From NCBI GenBank assembly GCA_023395435.1, contig JAEWZG010000054.1:1-17031 (forward strand): a stretch of 17,031 nucleotides of DNA, given 5' to 3'. Shown one piece after another: positions 1 through 7,452 of the stretch. Made by a program: the position numbers and the translations under genes. This DNA comes from Bacillota bacterium (GTDB lineage: Bacteria; Bacillota; Clostridia; Oscillospirales; Ruminococcaceae). Position 1 is the first letter of the stretch, and each line of letters opens with the position of its first letter. The notes below the pieces were generated by a model, which was given only the letters and a program-made list of their open reading frames with translations, did not search any database and was not told where the DNA came from.

Positions 1-31
1 CTTTTAGCGGTACTGTAAAAATTTCTGCCAT
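1..31 (-). CDS. 5' end of an unidentified gene, cut by the window edge
   Basis: An ATG at 31-29 on the minus strand opens a frame reading MAEIFTVPLK before the window ends. A strong ribosome binding site, GGAGGTG (complement of 37-43), sits five bases upstream. A near-consensus promoter lies in the gap before it, so it is probably transcribed independently as well as by read-through from the methionine gamma-lyase-like gene upstream. Ten residues are too few to assign a family, and I do not recognise the product. Confidence 0.6.
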   Translation of the reverse strand, partial: MAEIFTVPLK

Positions 32-62
32 TGTTGCACCTCCATAATTTTATTATATTTTA

Positions 63-91
63 ATTATATATTAAATAATATATATTTTCAA
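63..91 (-). promoter_or_regulatory. Sigma-A-type promoter for the gene starting at 31
   Basis: On the minus strand TTGAAA (complement of 86-91) is followed after 17 bases by TATAAT (complement of 63-68). That is 5/6 and 6/6 matches at ideal spacing, in a 69-base AT-rich gap. Predicted transcription starts near position 56, leaving a leader of about 25 nt with a GGAGGTG ribosome binding site. Part of the -10 region lies in a small AT inverted repeat (TATATTA/TAATATA, 67-82). Confidence 0.6.
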
Positions 92-100
92 GAAATACGA

Positions 101-1366
101 CTAAATAATTCCCCTGTCTGCCATTTCTTGTGCCGCAAGAAGTATTCCTATTTTACCAGTCGGGTATGTTATGCCACCCTGAAGCCATGCAGCATATGGC
201 TCTCTTATAGGAGCATCAGCAGAAAGTTCAATTGATGCGCCCATTGTGAAGGCACCTGCTGCCATAATAACCTTACTGTTATAACCAGGCATATCCCACG
301 CTTCTGGTGAAACAAAGGAATCAACTGGCGCACCCTTTTGGATTCCCTGACAGAAAGCAACCAGCGACTTTTCATTGCCAAGTTTTATTGCAGCAATTAT
401 ATCGGAACGTTTTTCATCTTTTTTAGGGAAGCATTCATAGCCTAAAAGTTCAAATAGTCTGCAAGCAAAGGTTGAAGTTTTAACTGCACTCGCAACAACT
501 GTAGGTGCAAAGAAAAATCCCATTAACATTTCCCTGTTCTGATTCAATGTGCAACCAACTTCCTTACCCATTCCTACACAGGTCAGGCGATATGAGCAAA
601 GCTCAATAAGGTCGGCACGTCCTGCAATATATCCACCAGTTGAGGCAATTGCTCCACCTGGATTTTTTATGAGTGAGCCAATAATAAGATCAGCACCGAC
701 CTGAACAGGCTCTTTTTCTTCAACAAATTCACCATAGCAATTATCGACCATAATAATCACTGAAGGATTTGATTCTTTTGCGGCTTTTGCAATATCACCA
801 ATTTCTTCAACAGTAAGTGACGGGCGGAGCGAGTATCCTCTTGAGCGCTGTATGTAGACAACCTTTGCGTCTTTTGCTTTTTCTTTTATCTGCTCAAGGT
901 CAGCCTTACCACTTGGTAACAAGTCAACCTGTGAATACTTAACACCGAAATCAAAAAGTGAACCATTGCCCTTATCCCCGCTTATTCCGATAACTTCTTC
1001 AAGTGTATCATATGGCTTGCCTGTTACTGAAAGCAATGTATCGCCCGTCCTTAAAACTCCAAACAGTGCAACAGAAAGCGAATGTGTTCCTGAAACGAAA
1101 TTATGGCGGACAAGGGCATCCTCAGCACCAAAAGCCTCAGCAAAAACCTTATCGATAGTATCTCTTCCACTGTCACCATATCCATAGCCTGTACTGCCTT
1201 TTAAGGAAACCTCGCTGACTCTGTTATTAATAAAAGCAGCAAGAACCTTCTGGGAATTATATTCAGCAATTCTGTCAATCTCAAGAAACTCATCATGGCA
1301 AAGCTCTTCTGCTTTCTGTGATAGGTCAAGAAGCCTTTTATCTATATTAAAAAAATTATTTATCAT
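101..1366 (-). CDS. Methionine gamma-lyase-like PLP enzyme (YnbB / 'aluminum resistance' family)
   Basis: A 421-residue fold-type I PLP-dependent protein of the Met_gamma_lyase/Alum_res family, normal in length. Visible landmarks are the cofactor phosphate-binding region SGTHSL (93-98), the PLP-ring Asp in MVDNCYGEF (D208), and SLIKNPGG (231-238), whose K234 is the likely Schiff-base lysine. A conserved Gly/Tyr stretch, GSTGYGYGDSGRD (57-69), lies near the N-terminus. Homologues are annotated as methionine gamma-lyase-like, which would cleave methionine to methanethiol, 2-oxobutyrate and ammonia, but the true substrate is largely untested. The start overlaps the GNAT gene stop by 4 nt (ATGA), so translation is probably coupled. 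It is the last gene of the peptidase operon. The family call is firm, the reaction is not. Confidence 0.88.
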   Translation of the reverse strand: MINNFFNIDKRLLDLSQKAEELCHDEFLEIDRIAEYNSQKVLAAFINNRVSEVSLKGSTGYGYGDSGRDTIDKVFAEAFGAEDALVRHNFVSGTHSLSVALFGVLRTGDTLLSVTGKPYDTLEEVIGISGDKGNGSLFDFGVKYSQVDLLPSGKADLEQIKEKAKDAKVVYIQRSRGYSLRPSLTVEEIGDIAKAAKESNPSVIIMVDNCYGEFVEEKEPVQVGADLIIGSLIKNPGGAIASTGGYIAGRADLIELCSYRLTCVGMGKEVGCTLNQNREMLMGFFFAPTVVASAVKTSTFACRLFELLGYECFPKKDEKRSDIIAAIKLGNEKSLVAFCQGIQKGAPVDSFVSPEAWDMPGYNSKVIMAAGAFTMGASIELSADAPIREPYAAWLQGGITYPTGKIGILLAAQEMADRGII

Positions 1367-2136
1367 TCGTCAGTTTTCCTTTCTAAGACCAAGTCCAATA
1401 AAACTGGTGTAAAGCCAAGTTCTTCATAATAACTGAACATTTTTTCTCTTGCAAAAAGACATACTTTTATGCCCTGACTCTGCATTTTATTAATCGTATA
1501 GTACAAAAGCTCACGGGCATAGTTTTTCCCACGAAACTCTGGCAACGTTCCAACTTGTCCTATTAAGGAATAGCCATCAAGTATGTACTTCACCATTAAG
1601 GTTGATGAATTTTTATAGCAATACAGCCATGCCTGATTACGTCTTAATCTATGCGAGGAGTCAGTTATCCACATTTCATAAGTATCAACAAGTGCCGGGA
1701 AAGCAACTTTTACTATATCAAATACTGCATCAAGCTTCGGGCTTTCATCGACTGTTATATTCAATGACTCAACCTTTTTATCATACACATATTCAGTACG
1801 GATATTAAAATCATAGTCATCTGATAGAAAAACTTGAAGCTTTTTTGCAATAAGCCTGTCCACCTCGACCATTGTCGGCTTATTCATTTTAATAAAAGTA
1901 ATCAAGTCACTTATGAATTCATCATCATATTCTGTATCAACAACAGTTGCAACAAGCATTGATGAATTGAATATACAGACGATAGCTTTTGTTGAATCTG
2001 TTTCAGCCTTATAAAACCGGCAAAAATCGTATTTTGTTTCGTATGCATTGAAATTTGATTTTAGCTTTCGTGTATAGCAGTTTTGGGCAAGCTTATCAAA
2101 TTCAAATTCCGAGTTAGTGAAAATCTGTTTTATCAT
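1363..2136 (-). CDS. GNAT-family N-acetyltransferase-like protein
   Basis: A 257-residue protein with a C-terminal GNAT domain. The strand and acetyl-CoA pyrophosphate loop read QVGTLPEFRGKNYAREL (194-210). RGKNYA carries Asn where the classical R-x-x-G-x-A motif has Gly, a substitution often tolerated. The C-terminal YYEELGFTPV (236-245) is the typical last helix-strand of a GNAT fold. The first ~130 residues show no motif I know and may form a degenerate first GNAT half or a substrate-binding domain. No transmembrane segment is seen. The gene is embedded between an M42 peptidase and the methionine gamma-lyase-like gene, with 4-nt overlaps on both sides. The context suggests handling of amino acids or peptides; the acetyl acceptor cannot be told from the sequence. 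Confidence 0.75.
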   Translation of the reverse strand: MIKQIFTNSEFEFDKLAQNCYTRKLKSNFNAYETKYDFCRFYKAETDSTKAIVCIFNSSMLVATVVDTEYDDEFISDLITFIKMNKPTMVEVDRLIAKKLQVFLSDDYDFNIRTEYVYDKKVESLNITVDESPKLDAVFDIVKVAFPALVDTYEMWITDSSHRLRRNQAWLYCYKNSSTLMVKYILDGYSLIGQVGTLPEFRGKNYARELLYYTINKMQSQGIKVCLFAREKMFSYYEELGFTPVLLDLVLERKTDE

Positions 2137-3152
2137 ATATTATACACCTTTGGTAGTAAAGCTTGTGCTAAATCTGTTACTGCTTTAAAATCGGATTTAT
2201 TTATAACACAGGATGCTGAATGTAGGTAACGACAAGGGGCAGATATCGCTAATGTCTTAACTCCGCCTTTTGAAATGTGGATTGCTCCACTGTCATTTCC
2301 GCCTACTACCATTGTTTTTGTCTGACAAGGGATGTTATTTTCCTTTGCAGTCTCAAAAGCAATATTATAAAGCTCTTTATTATATATAGTAGATCCGTCC
2401 ATAAAGCCCACGACTGCGCCCTTATTAAGTTCACATACACGCTTTTCTGCACTTACCTCAGGTATATCAGCTGCAGTAGTGGATTCAATAACTATAGCGA
2501 TATCAGGCTCAACAGAAAAAGTGGCTGTTTTTGCACCACGCAGACCGATTTCTTCCTGTGTTACAAAATTGAAGTAAGTGTCATAGTCGACATCAGATTT
2601 TATAAGCTTTAATAATACCGCACATCCAAGCCTGTCGTCGATTGCTTTTGATTTTATAAAACCATCACCAAATTCAATGAAATCTGACCTGAAAGCAACT
2701 GGCTCTCCGAGAGAAACAAGACCTTCAGTTTCTTCCTTTGATTTTGCTCCTATATCAACATACATATTTTCTAATTTCACTGCATTTTCCTTTTCATCGG
2801 CAGTGAGGTTATGCACAGCCTTTGAACCAATAACACCGACAAGCTGTTTTTCACCGACAAGGACTTGTCTTCCAAAAACTACTCGTGCGTCAACAGCACC
2901 GACTGAAGTAATCTTTAATGTTCCGTCCTTGTTAATAAAATTTACAACAAAGCCAACTTCATCCATATGGGCCGATAGCATTACTTTATTCTTTGGTTTG
3001 CTTTTACCCTTTTTAAAACAGATAAGGTTGCCTAAATTGTCAATTTTATATTCGCAAAGGTCTTTGACCTGCTTTATTATATATTCTCTGACTTTTTCTT
3101 CGTGTCCTGAAATACCGTTTATTGTGCAAAGCTCTTTTAAAGTTTCAATCAT
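2133..3152 (-). CDS. M42-family metallo-aminopeptidase (second of a tandem pair)
   Basis: A 339-residue cytosolic protein of the M42 (FrvX/YsdC/glutamyl aminopeptidase) family at the usual length. Expected dinuclear metal ligands and catalytic residues are present in order: H62 and D64 in SAHMDEVGF, the bridging D172 in AIDDR, the catalytic Glu pair E200-E201 in TQEEIGLRGA, E223 in VIEST, and H311 in YLHSAS. The insert between H62 and D172 matches the M42 dimerisation domain. Members assemble into dodecameric tetrahedral aminopeptidases that trim short peptides. Its ATG shares one base with the stop of the upstream M42 gene (TAATG), and it overlaps the GNAT gene by 4 nt. Metal ligand E223 corresponds to D228 in its neighbour, so the paralogues may differ in specificity. 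Confidence 0.92.
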   Translation of the reverse strand: MIETLKELCTINGISGHEEKVREYIIKQVKDLCEYKIDNLGNLICFKKGKSKPKNKVMLSAHMDEVGFVVNFINKDGTLKITSVGAVDARVVFGRQVLVGEKQLVGVIGSKAVHNLTADEKENAVKLENMYVDIGAKSKEETEGLVSLGEPVAFRSDFIEFGDGFIKSKAIDDRLGCAVLLKLIKSDVDYDTYFNFVTQEEIGLRGAKTATFSVEPDIAIVIESTTAADIPEVSAEKRVCELNKGAVVGFMDGSTIYNKELYNIAFETAKENNIPCQTKTMVVGGNDSGAIHISKGGVKTLAISAPCRYLHSASCVINKSDFKAVTDLAQALLPKVYNI

Positions 3153-4174
3153 TATTTTACACCTCCGCTTAAAAGAAATTCTGCAATAAGATCGCTTGTT
3201 GTTTCTATATCATTTAAATCAATTACTTCAATTGGGGTATGCATATATTTTTGTGGCAAGGATAATGTTACTGCTTTTACGCCGTTCCTTGTGACAGCTA
3301 TAGCATCAGCGTTTGTGCCTGTTGTCCCGCCCATAACTTCAATCTGATATAGAATTTTCTTCTCTTTAGCGAGGCTTATCATTGCGTTGCTCATTTCTTT
3401 TGACAATGACGGTGAAACGCCTATCATAACGCCCTCTGACATTTTTCCACACTTGTATTCACTATCGTCTGAAGTGAGCGCAAATGAAACATCTATAACT
3501 ATTGCAAGGTCAGGGTTTATTTTATAAGCTGAGGTTTTAGCCCCTCTCTCGCCAGTTTCCTCCTGTGAGGAAAACAGAACTGAAACCGAATAAGCAAGCT
3601 TTTTGCCCTTAACTTTTTCAAGAACATTCAAAATTGTTAATACACCAGAACGGTCATCAATAGCTTTTGAGGTAACTCTGTTATTCAAAAGCTCAGCACT
3701 TTCGCTATCCATTGTTACCCTATCGCCAAGGGAAACAATTTTTTCTGCGTTTTCCTTTGACATTCCTATATCAATAAAAATTCCGTCAATTTTCGGAACC
3801 TTCTTATTGTCTTCTTCAAGATGAGGTGGAGTTGAGGTTATAACACCCTTGATAGCTTTTTTACCGTGAACTGTAACCTGTTGTGCAAGGAAAAGGCGGC
3901 GGTCAAGTCCGCCACAGGATGAAACCTTTAAAAAACCCTCATCAGTGATGAAGGTCACAATCATTCCGATTTCATCAATATGGGCATCAAGAAGAATGTG
4001 AGGCTTTTCATCACTTCTTTCGCCAATATTGCCGATTACATTACCAAAATGATCGATATGTGCGTCGGCTGCAAATTCTTTTAACATATTGCAGGCTACA
4101 AGTGAAGCGGAAAATTCATCTCCCGCAACGCCTGTCGCGCTAGTTAGCTCAAAAAGCTTTTCTTTCAAGTTCAT
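3152..4174 (-). CDS. M42-family metallo-aminopeptidase (first of a tandem pair)
   Basis: A 340-residue M42 aminopeptidase with a full active site: H65 and D67 in DAHIDEIGM, bridging D173 in AIDDRSG, catalytic E205-E206 in SQEETGERGA, D228 in VIDVS and H312 in YMHTPIE. The role is cytosolic removal of N-terminal residues from peptides, normally in large self-compartmentalised oligomers. It is clearly paralogous to the next gene, with the same length and motif spacing but diverged elsewhere. AAGGAG (complement of 4184-4189) lies nine bases before the ATG and supports this start. It is the first gene of the operon, directly behind the promoter at 4200-4228. The pair could form homo- or hetero-oligomers; the sequence does not decide. 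Confidence 0.92.
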   Translation of the reverse strand: MNLKEKLFELTSATGVAGDEFSASLVACNMLKEFAADAHIDHFGNVIGNIGERSDEKPHILLDAHIDEIGMIVTFITDEGFLKVSSCGGLDRRLFLAQQVTVHGKKAIKGVITSTPPHLEEDNKKVPKIDGIFIDIGMSKENAEKIVSLGDRVTMDSESAELLNNRVTSKAIDDRSGVLTILNVLEKVKGKKLAYSVSVLFSSQEETGERGAKTSAYKINPDLAIVIDVSFALTSDDSEYKCGKMSEGVMIGVSPSLSKEMSNAMISLAKEKKILYQIEVMGGTTGTNADAIAVTRNGVKAVTLSLPQKYMHTPIEVIDLNDIETTSDLIAEFLLSGGVK

Positions 4175-4199
4175 TTAACCTTGCTCCTTGTTTTTATAA

Positions 4200-4228
4200 A
4201 TTATCTATACGAAGGGGTACGCGGGCAA
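4200..4228 (-). promoter_or_regulatory. Candidate promoter of the peptidase operon, partly inside a repeat
   Basis: On the minus strand TTGCCC (complement of 4223-4228, 4/6) is followed after 17 bases by GATAAT (complement of 4200-4205, 5/6). Transcription would start near 4193 with a leader of about 20 nt and an AAGGAG ribosome binding site. The -35 element lies within the right-hand copy (as read on this strand) of the repeat at 4206-4242. The -35 match is moderate, so the call is tentative. Confidence 0.4.
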
Positions 4229-4242
4229 CCACAAAGCCACCG
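4206..4242. repeat. Direct repeat copy A (37 bp)
   Basis: Aligned without gaps to 4506-4542, 30 of 37 positions are identical. The shared core includes AGGGGT and CAAAGCCACCG. The two copies are offset by exactly 300 bp. Copy A lies upstream of the M42 operon and contains its candidate -35 element. The type of element is unknown. Confidence 0.7.
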
Positions 4243-4276
4243 AAATTTTTTCTTTAATATAGTTTTAATTCTTTAT

Positions 4277-4306
4277 GTTACTTTCTGTCTTGATACAGAA
4301 AGTAAC
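4277..4306. repeat. Perfect 12-bp inverted repeat (hairpin)
   Basis: GTTACTTTCTGT (4277-4288), a 6-nt loop (4289-4294) and the exact complement ACAGAAAGTAAC (4295-4306). Neither strand carries a T-run after the stem, so it is not a standard intrinsic terminator. Hairpins built on TTACTTT...AAAGTAA recur as intergenic repeats in Clostridia genomes as far as I recall, so this is more likely part of a dispersed repeat. Confidence 0.7.
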
Positions 4307-4505
4307 CAAAGAAATCAAGTCAAATCCTCAGACACATTTCGCTAACGCTCAACAACTCGTATTTGACATTTCTGCACTCCGATGCATGCTATAATTGACG
4401 GGCTTCAGCAAACGCCTAAGTTTGAAGAAGTCGTACACTTTTGAGTTCTTCGCCTGTTTATGCTTCCGCCCTTTTAGTGGTTCGTTTTCTTCTATTTAGC
4501 ATTTG

Positions 4506-4542
4506 TATTCGCAGGGGTTTGAGGGCGACCGCAAAGCCACCG
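4506..4542. repeat. Direct repeat copy B (37 bp), abutting the murD stop
   Basis: Partner of 4206-4242: 30 of 37 positions are identical at a 300-bp offset. It ends immediately before the murD stop codon (complement of 4543-4545), so it forms the first bases of the murD 3' untranslated region. Confidence 0.7.
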
Positions 4543-5937
4543 TTAATTTAATTCGTGGACAAGACTCTTGAAGTGCTGTCCTCTTACTTCAAAATTAGGG
4601 TACATGTCAAAGCTTGCACATGCTGGTGATAATGTAATAATGTCACCTTTTTCTGCTAAGTCTCTTGCTGTGCATACAGCTTCTTCAAGAGTTTTAACTC
4701 TAACAATTTTAAGCTTTTTATCATCATAGCCTTCATAAGATGTAACTGCTTTTTCAATTTTATCTGCTGTTACTCCGAGAAGAATAAGTGTTTTAACTTT
4801 ATCATTAACAGGCTTTGCGAGTGGTTCAAAAGGTATCTTCTTATCATAACCACCAGCAATGACAATTAACTTCTGATTAAACGAAGCAAGCCCAGCAAGA
4901 ACTCTTGTAGGTGATGTTGCGATACTGTCATTATACCATCTCACACCGTCAAGTTCACGGACAAATTCAATTCTGTGCTCAACGCCACCGAATTCACGAG
5001 CAACCCTTTTTATACTGTTTATGCTGACTTCTCCCCATACTGCTGAGATTGCAGTAAGGAAGTTTTCAACGTTATGGATGCCAGGTATTTTAATTTCAGC
5101 CATAGGGATTATTTCAGTAACTTCACCATAATTTGAATAGCTAAGTATTCCCTTATCGTTAAGGAATGCCCCGTTATTAACCTGTGTTTTTCTGCTGAAG
5201 GTAGAAAGCTTTCCACGAACCATACCCTTTAGATTCATTGTTGGCTCATTATCATTGTTCAATACAGTTTTTGAAAAAGCATTCTGGTGAAGAATAAGAT
5301 TACATTTCGCCCCTATGTATTCCTCCATTGTGCCGTGAACATCAAGATGATTTGGCGCAATGTTTGTAATAACTGCAACGTCAGGTGACTTCCTCATCGA
5401 TAATAGCTGGAAGCTCGAAAGCTCAACAACAGCAACATCAGTCTGTTTCATATTTTCGACAAGAGGAAGCAAGGCCTTACCGATATTTCCTCCAAGATAA
5501 ACTGTTCTGCCTTCTGCATTGAAAAATTCTGAAATCAATGTTGTAGTAGTAGTCTTGCCATCTGAACCTGTTACTGCATAAATTTTGCAAGGGCATAAAT
5601 CAAAGAAAACCTCCATTTCAGAAGTCACGACAATGCCCATTTCCCTTGCTTTTATCAAAGCGGGGTTATTGTAATACATTCCAGGTGTTCGAAACACAAC
5701 ATCACTAGAGTAAATAGCATCGAGATAGTTTTCACCAAGCGAGAATTCCGCTCCCATTGATGAAAAAGTATTATATAAATCCTGATTAAAATCTTCCTTC
5801 TTCTTTTTATCGCAGATAGTAACATTAATTTTCTTTTCAAGGAATAATTTTATCAGCTCATTATGGCTTACTCCTGTTCCGATAAAAGCAACCTTTTTAT
5901 CCTTAATTTCTGAATAAAACTGCTCTGCCTTTGTCAT
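4543..5937 (-). CDS. murD: UDP-N-acetylmuramoyl-L-alanine--D-glutamate ligase MurD
   Basis: A 464-residue cytosolic Mur ligase that adds D-glutamate to UDP-MurNAc-L-Ala using ATP, the second amino-acid step of peptidoglycan precursor synthesis. The N-terminal Rossmann-like domain begins KKVAFIGTGVS (14-24). The ATP loop is TGSDGKTTTT (123-132). Central-domain motifs ITNIAPNHLDVHGTMEEY and WYNDSIATSPTRV, and the C-terminal AGGYDKKIPFEPL and LSPACASFDMYPNFEVRG, are all MurD-typical. Length is normal. GGGAGGG (complement of 5944-5950) lies six bases before the ATG. It stands alone rather than in a dcw cluster, and its promoter lies at 5987-6015. I see no clear terminator after its stop. Confidence 0.96.
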   Translation of the reverse strand: MTKAEQFYSEIKDKKVAFIGTGVSHNELIKLFLEKKINVTICDKKKKEDFNQDLYNTFSSMGAEFSLGENYLDAIYSSDVVFRTPGMYYNNPALIKAREMGIVVTSEMEVFFDLCPCKIYAVTGSDGKTTTTTLISEFFNAEGRTVYLGGNIGKALLPLVENMKQTDVAVVELSSFQLLSMRKSPDVAVITNIAPNHLDVHGTMEEYIGAKCNLILHQNAFSKTVLNNDNEPTMNLKGMVRGKLSTFSRKTQVNNGAFLNDKGILSYSNYGEVTEIIPMAEIKIPGIHNVENFLTAISAVWGEVSINSIKRVAREFGGVEHRIEFVRELDGVRWYNDSIATSPTRVLAGLASFNQKLIVIAGGYDKKIPFEPLAKPVNDKVKTLILLGVTADKIEKAVTSYEGYDDKKLKIVRVKTLEEAVCTARDLAEKGDIITLSPACASFDMYPNFEVRGQHFKSLVHELN

Positions 5938-5986
5938 ATATAACCCTCCCGTATTTATGTAACTAAATATTAACTTTCAAATTAAT

Positions 5987-6015
5987 ATTATATCCCATTT
6001 ATGTTTAAATAGCAA
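5987..6015 (-). promoter_or_regulatory. Promoter of murD
   Basis: On the minus strand TTGCTA (complement of 6010-6015, 4/6) and a perfect TATAAT (complement of 5987-5992) are separated by exactly 17 bases. Transcription would start near 5980, giving a leader of about 43 nt. Confidence 0.6.
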
Positions 6016-6098
6016 TAATGACATTTATCAGTAAATTAAAATGAATAAATGTTTTTAGGCACATTTTTGTTAAAAACATATAATATTGTCTAAAAGTA

Positions 6099-6127
6099 TT
6101 GTATTATAAAAATCAATGCATTATAAT
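6099..6127 (+). promoter_or_regulatory. Candidate promoter of prs
   Basis: TTGTAT (6099-6104, 3/6) is followed after 17 bases by a perfect TATAAT (6122-6127). A second perfect TATAAT at 6174-6179 lacks a recognisable -35 at the right distance. Either would give a long leader (about 130-180 nt). The -35 matches are weak, so the true start site is uncertain. Confidence 0.3.
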
Positions 6128-6313
6128 TGTATATGTCTGTATAAAGGTTTAATTATTCTAATAATTTTTTGGGTATAATTCTTAATTTGTACCATTAATA
6201 AATGGAATTAATAAGAATTGGAAACAAAAATTATCTTTGTTAACTTTATGGTTATCTTAGAAAAAAGCTTTAATAAATAAATTAAGTATTATTAAATAGA
6301 AAGGCATGATATT

Positions 6314-7450
6314 ATGGAAATCAATAGTAAGTTGTTATTCGACCCACAGACAAGAGTTGCCCCTCTTGGAATTATCGCAATGGAGGGTGCTTCTGAGCTT
6401 GGTGAAAAAGTCAACAGATACCTCACTAACTGGTCAACGCAAAGTGGTTTTAAAGATGAAACTTTCCTTATTGAAACTAGCTGTCCTCGTTTTCAGTCTG
6501 GCGACAGCAAGGCACTTATCAAGCAGACTGTACGTGGAGATGATCTTTTCATTATCTGTGATGTAGGTAATTACAACTGCAAATATAAGCTCTTTGGTCA
6601 GGAAAACGCAATGTCTCCTGATGATCACTATCAGGATTTAAAGAGAATTATTCAGGCTGCTGGCGGTAAGGCAAGCAGAATTAATGTTATCATGCCACTT
6701 CTGTATGGCGGTCGTCAGCACAGAAGAAACTATCGCGAATCACTTGACTGTGCTGTTGCACTTCAGGAGCTTCAGACTGCTGGTGTATCAAATATCGTTA
6801 CATTTGATGCACATGATCCACGAGTTCAGAACGCTATTCCACTCATGGGATTTGATAATATCATGCCATCATATCAGGTTCTCAAGGCAATGTTCAGAAA
6901 CCTCAAGGATCTTCAACTTAACAATGATCACTTTATGGTTGTTAGTCCTGATGAAGGAGCAATCAGCAGAAATATGTACTACGCTTCAGTACTTGGTGTT
7001 GACCTTGGTATGTTCTACAAGCGCCGCGATTATTCTACCGTTGTTAACGGAAGAAACCCTATCGTTGCACATGAATACCTCGGTAATAGTGTTGAAGGTA
7101 AAGATGTATTTATCGCTGACGATATCATTTCTTCAGGTGAATCCATGCTTGATATTGCATATGAACTTAAAAAGAGAAAAGCAAAAAGAATATTTTCATA
7201 TGCAACATATACTATTTTCACAAATGGTCTCGATACATTTGATAAGGCTTATAAAGATGGAATTATTGATGGTGTATTTGGCACAAACCTCACATTCAGA
7301 ACAGAAGCTCTTAAGTCAAGAGAATGGTTCTATGAAGTTGATATGTCAAAGTATATAGCATACTTTATTTCTGCTCTCAACCACAATACTTCAATCAGTA
7401 ATATTATTGATCCACATGAAAAAATTGAAGCACTTCTTGAAAAAAGATAA
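6314..7450 (+). CDS. prs: Ribose-phosphate pyrophosphokinase (long form)
   Basis: A 378-residue PRPP synthetase-like protein that transfers pyrophosphate from ATP to ribose 5-phosphate, supplying PRPP for purine, pyrimidine, His, Trp and NAD synthesis. Motifs in order: the catalytic flexible-loop region YGGRQHRRNYRE (131-142), FDAHDPR (164-170), the pyrophosphate loop VSPDEGAISR (210-219), and the PRPP/ribose-phosphate loop IADDIISSGES (267-277). At 378 residues it is longer than classical ~315-residue Prs, with extra sequence N-terminal to and between the loops. This long form occurs in Clostridia. GAAAGG (6299-6304) nine bases upstream fixes the start; an out-of-frame ATG at 6306 lies between them. 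It ends in its own terminator, so it is probably monocistronic. Confidence 0.9.
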   Translation: MEINSKLLFDPQTRVAPLGIIAMEGASELGEKVNRYLTNWSTQSGFKDETFLIETSCPRFQSGDSKALIKQTVRGDDLFIICDVGNYNCKYKLFGQENAMSPDDHYQDLKRIIQAAGGKASRINVIMPLLYGGRQHRRNYRESLDCAVALQELQTAGVSNIVTFDAHDPRVQNAIPLMGFDNIMPSYQVLKAMFRNLKDLQLNNDHFMVVSPDEGAISRNMYYASVLGVDLGMFYKRRDYSTVVNGRNPIVAHEYLGNSVEGKDVFIADDIISSGESMLDIAYELKKRKAKRIFSYATYTIFTNGLDTFDKAYKDGIIDGVFGTNLTFRTEALKSREWFYEVDMSKYIAYFISALNHNTSISNIIDPHEKIEALLEKR

Positions 7451-7452
7451 TT

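Larger units (their letters stand above)
4175..4542. other. 368-base non-coding stretch with repeat and hairpin structure
   Basis: No convincing reading frame is present on either strand. The stretch is bounded by two direct repeat copies (4206-4242 and 4506-4542) and contains a perfect 12-bp hairpin (4277-4306). It also holds a 7-bp inverted repeat GTCAAAT/ATTTGAC (4319-4325 and 4361-4367). Its base composition is more mixed (GC-richer patches) than the flanking AT-rich intergenic DNA. It looks like a decayed mobile or dispersed repeat lodged between murD and the peptidase operon. I see no transposase remnant. Confidence 0.5.
5938..6313. other. 376-base divergent intergenic region between murD and prs
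   Basis: Very AT-rich with no plausible gene. It holds the murD promoter (5987-6015) and weaker rightward promoter candidates for prs. A short inverted repeat CCATT/AATGG is centred near 6200. I looked for a PurR box (CCGAACAWT-like), as seen upstream of purine genes in Bacillus, and found none. Most of the stretch shows nothing further. Confidence 0.5.

Noticed and set aside
2677..3189. A 170-codon open frame on the plus strand opposite the second M42 gene
   Set aside because: It lies antisense to a well-supported M42 peptidase and has no recognisable motif or ribosome binding site. Its composition (Ser/Thr/Pro-rich) is typical of antisense frames.
4277..4306. The 12-bp hairpin as an intrinsic terminator for murD
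   Set aside because: The stem is perfect, but neither strand has a T-run after it, and it lies 237 bases past the murD stop. It is kept as a repeat instead.
4175..4542. A degenerate insertion sequence with a transposase
   Set aside because: No frame on either strand shows transposase motifs, and I see no target-site duplication that can be trusted. Only a non-autonomous or unknown repeat remains possible.
5938..6313. A PurR box or riboswitch upstream of prs
   Set aside because: I looked for PurR-like motifs and for conserved purine-riboswitch elements and found none. The region is simply AT-rich, with promoters.
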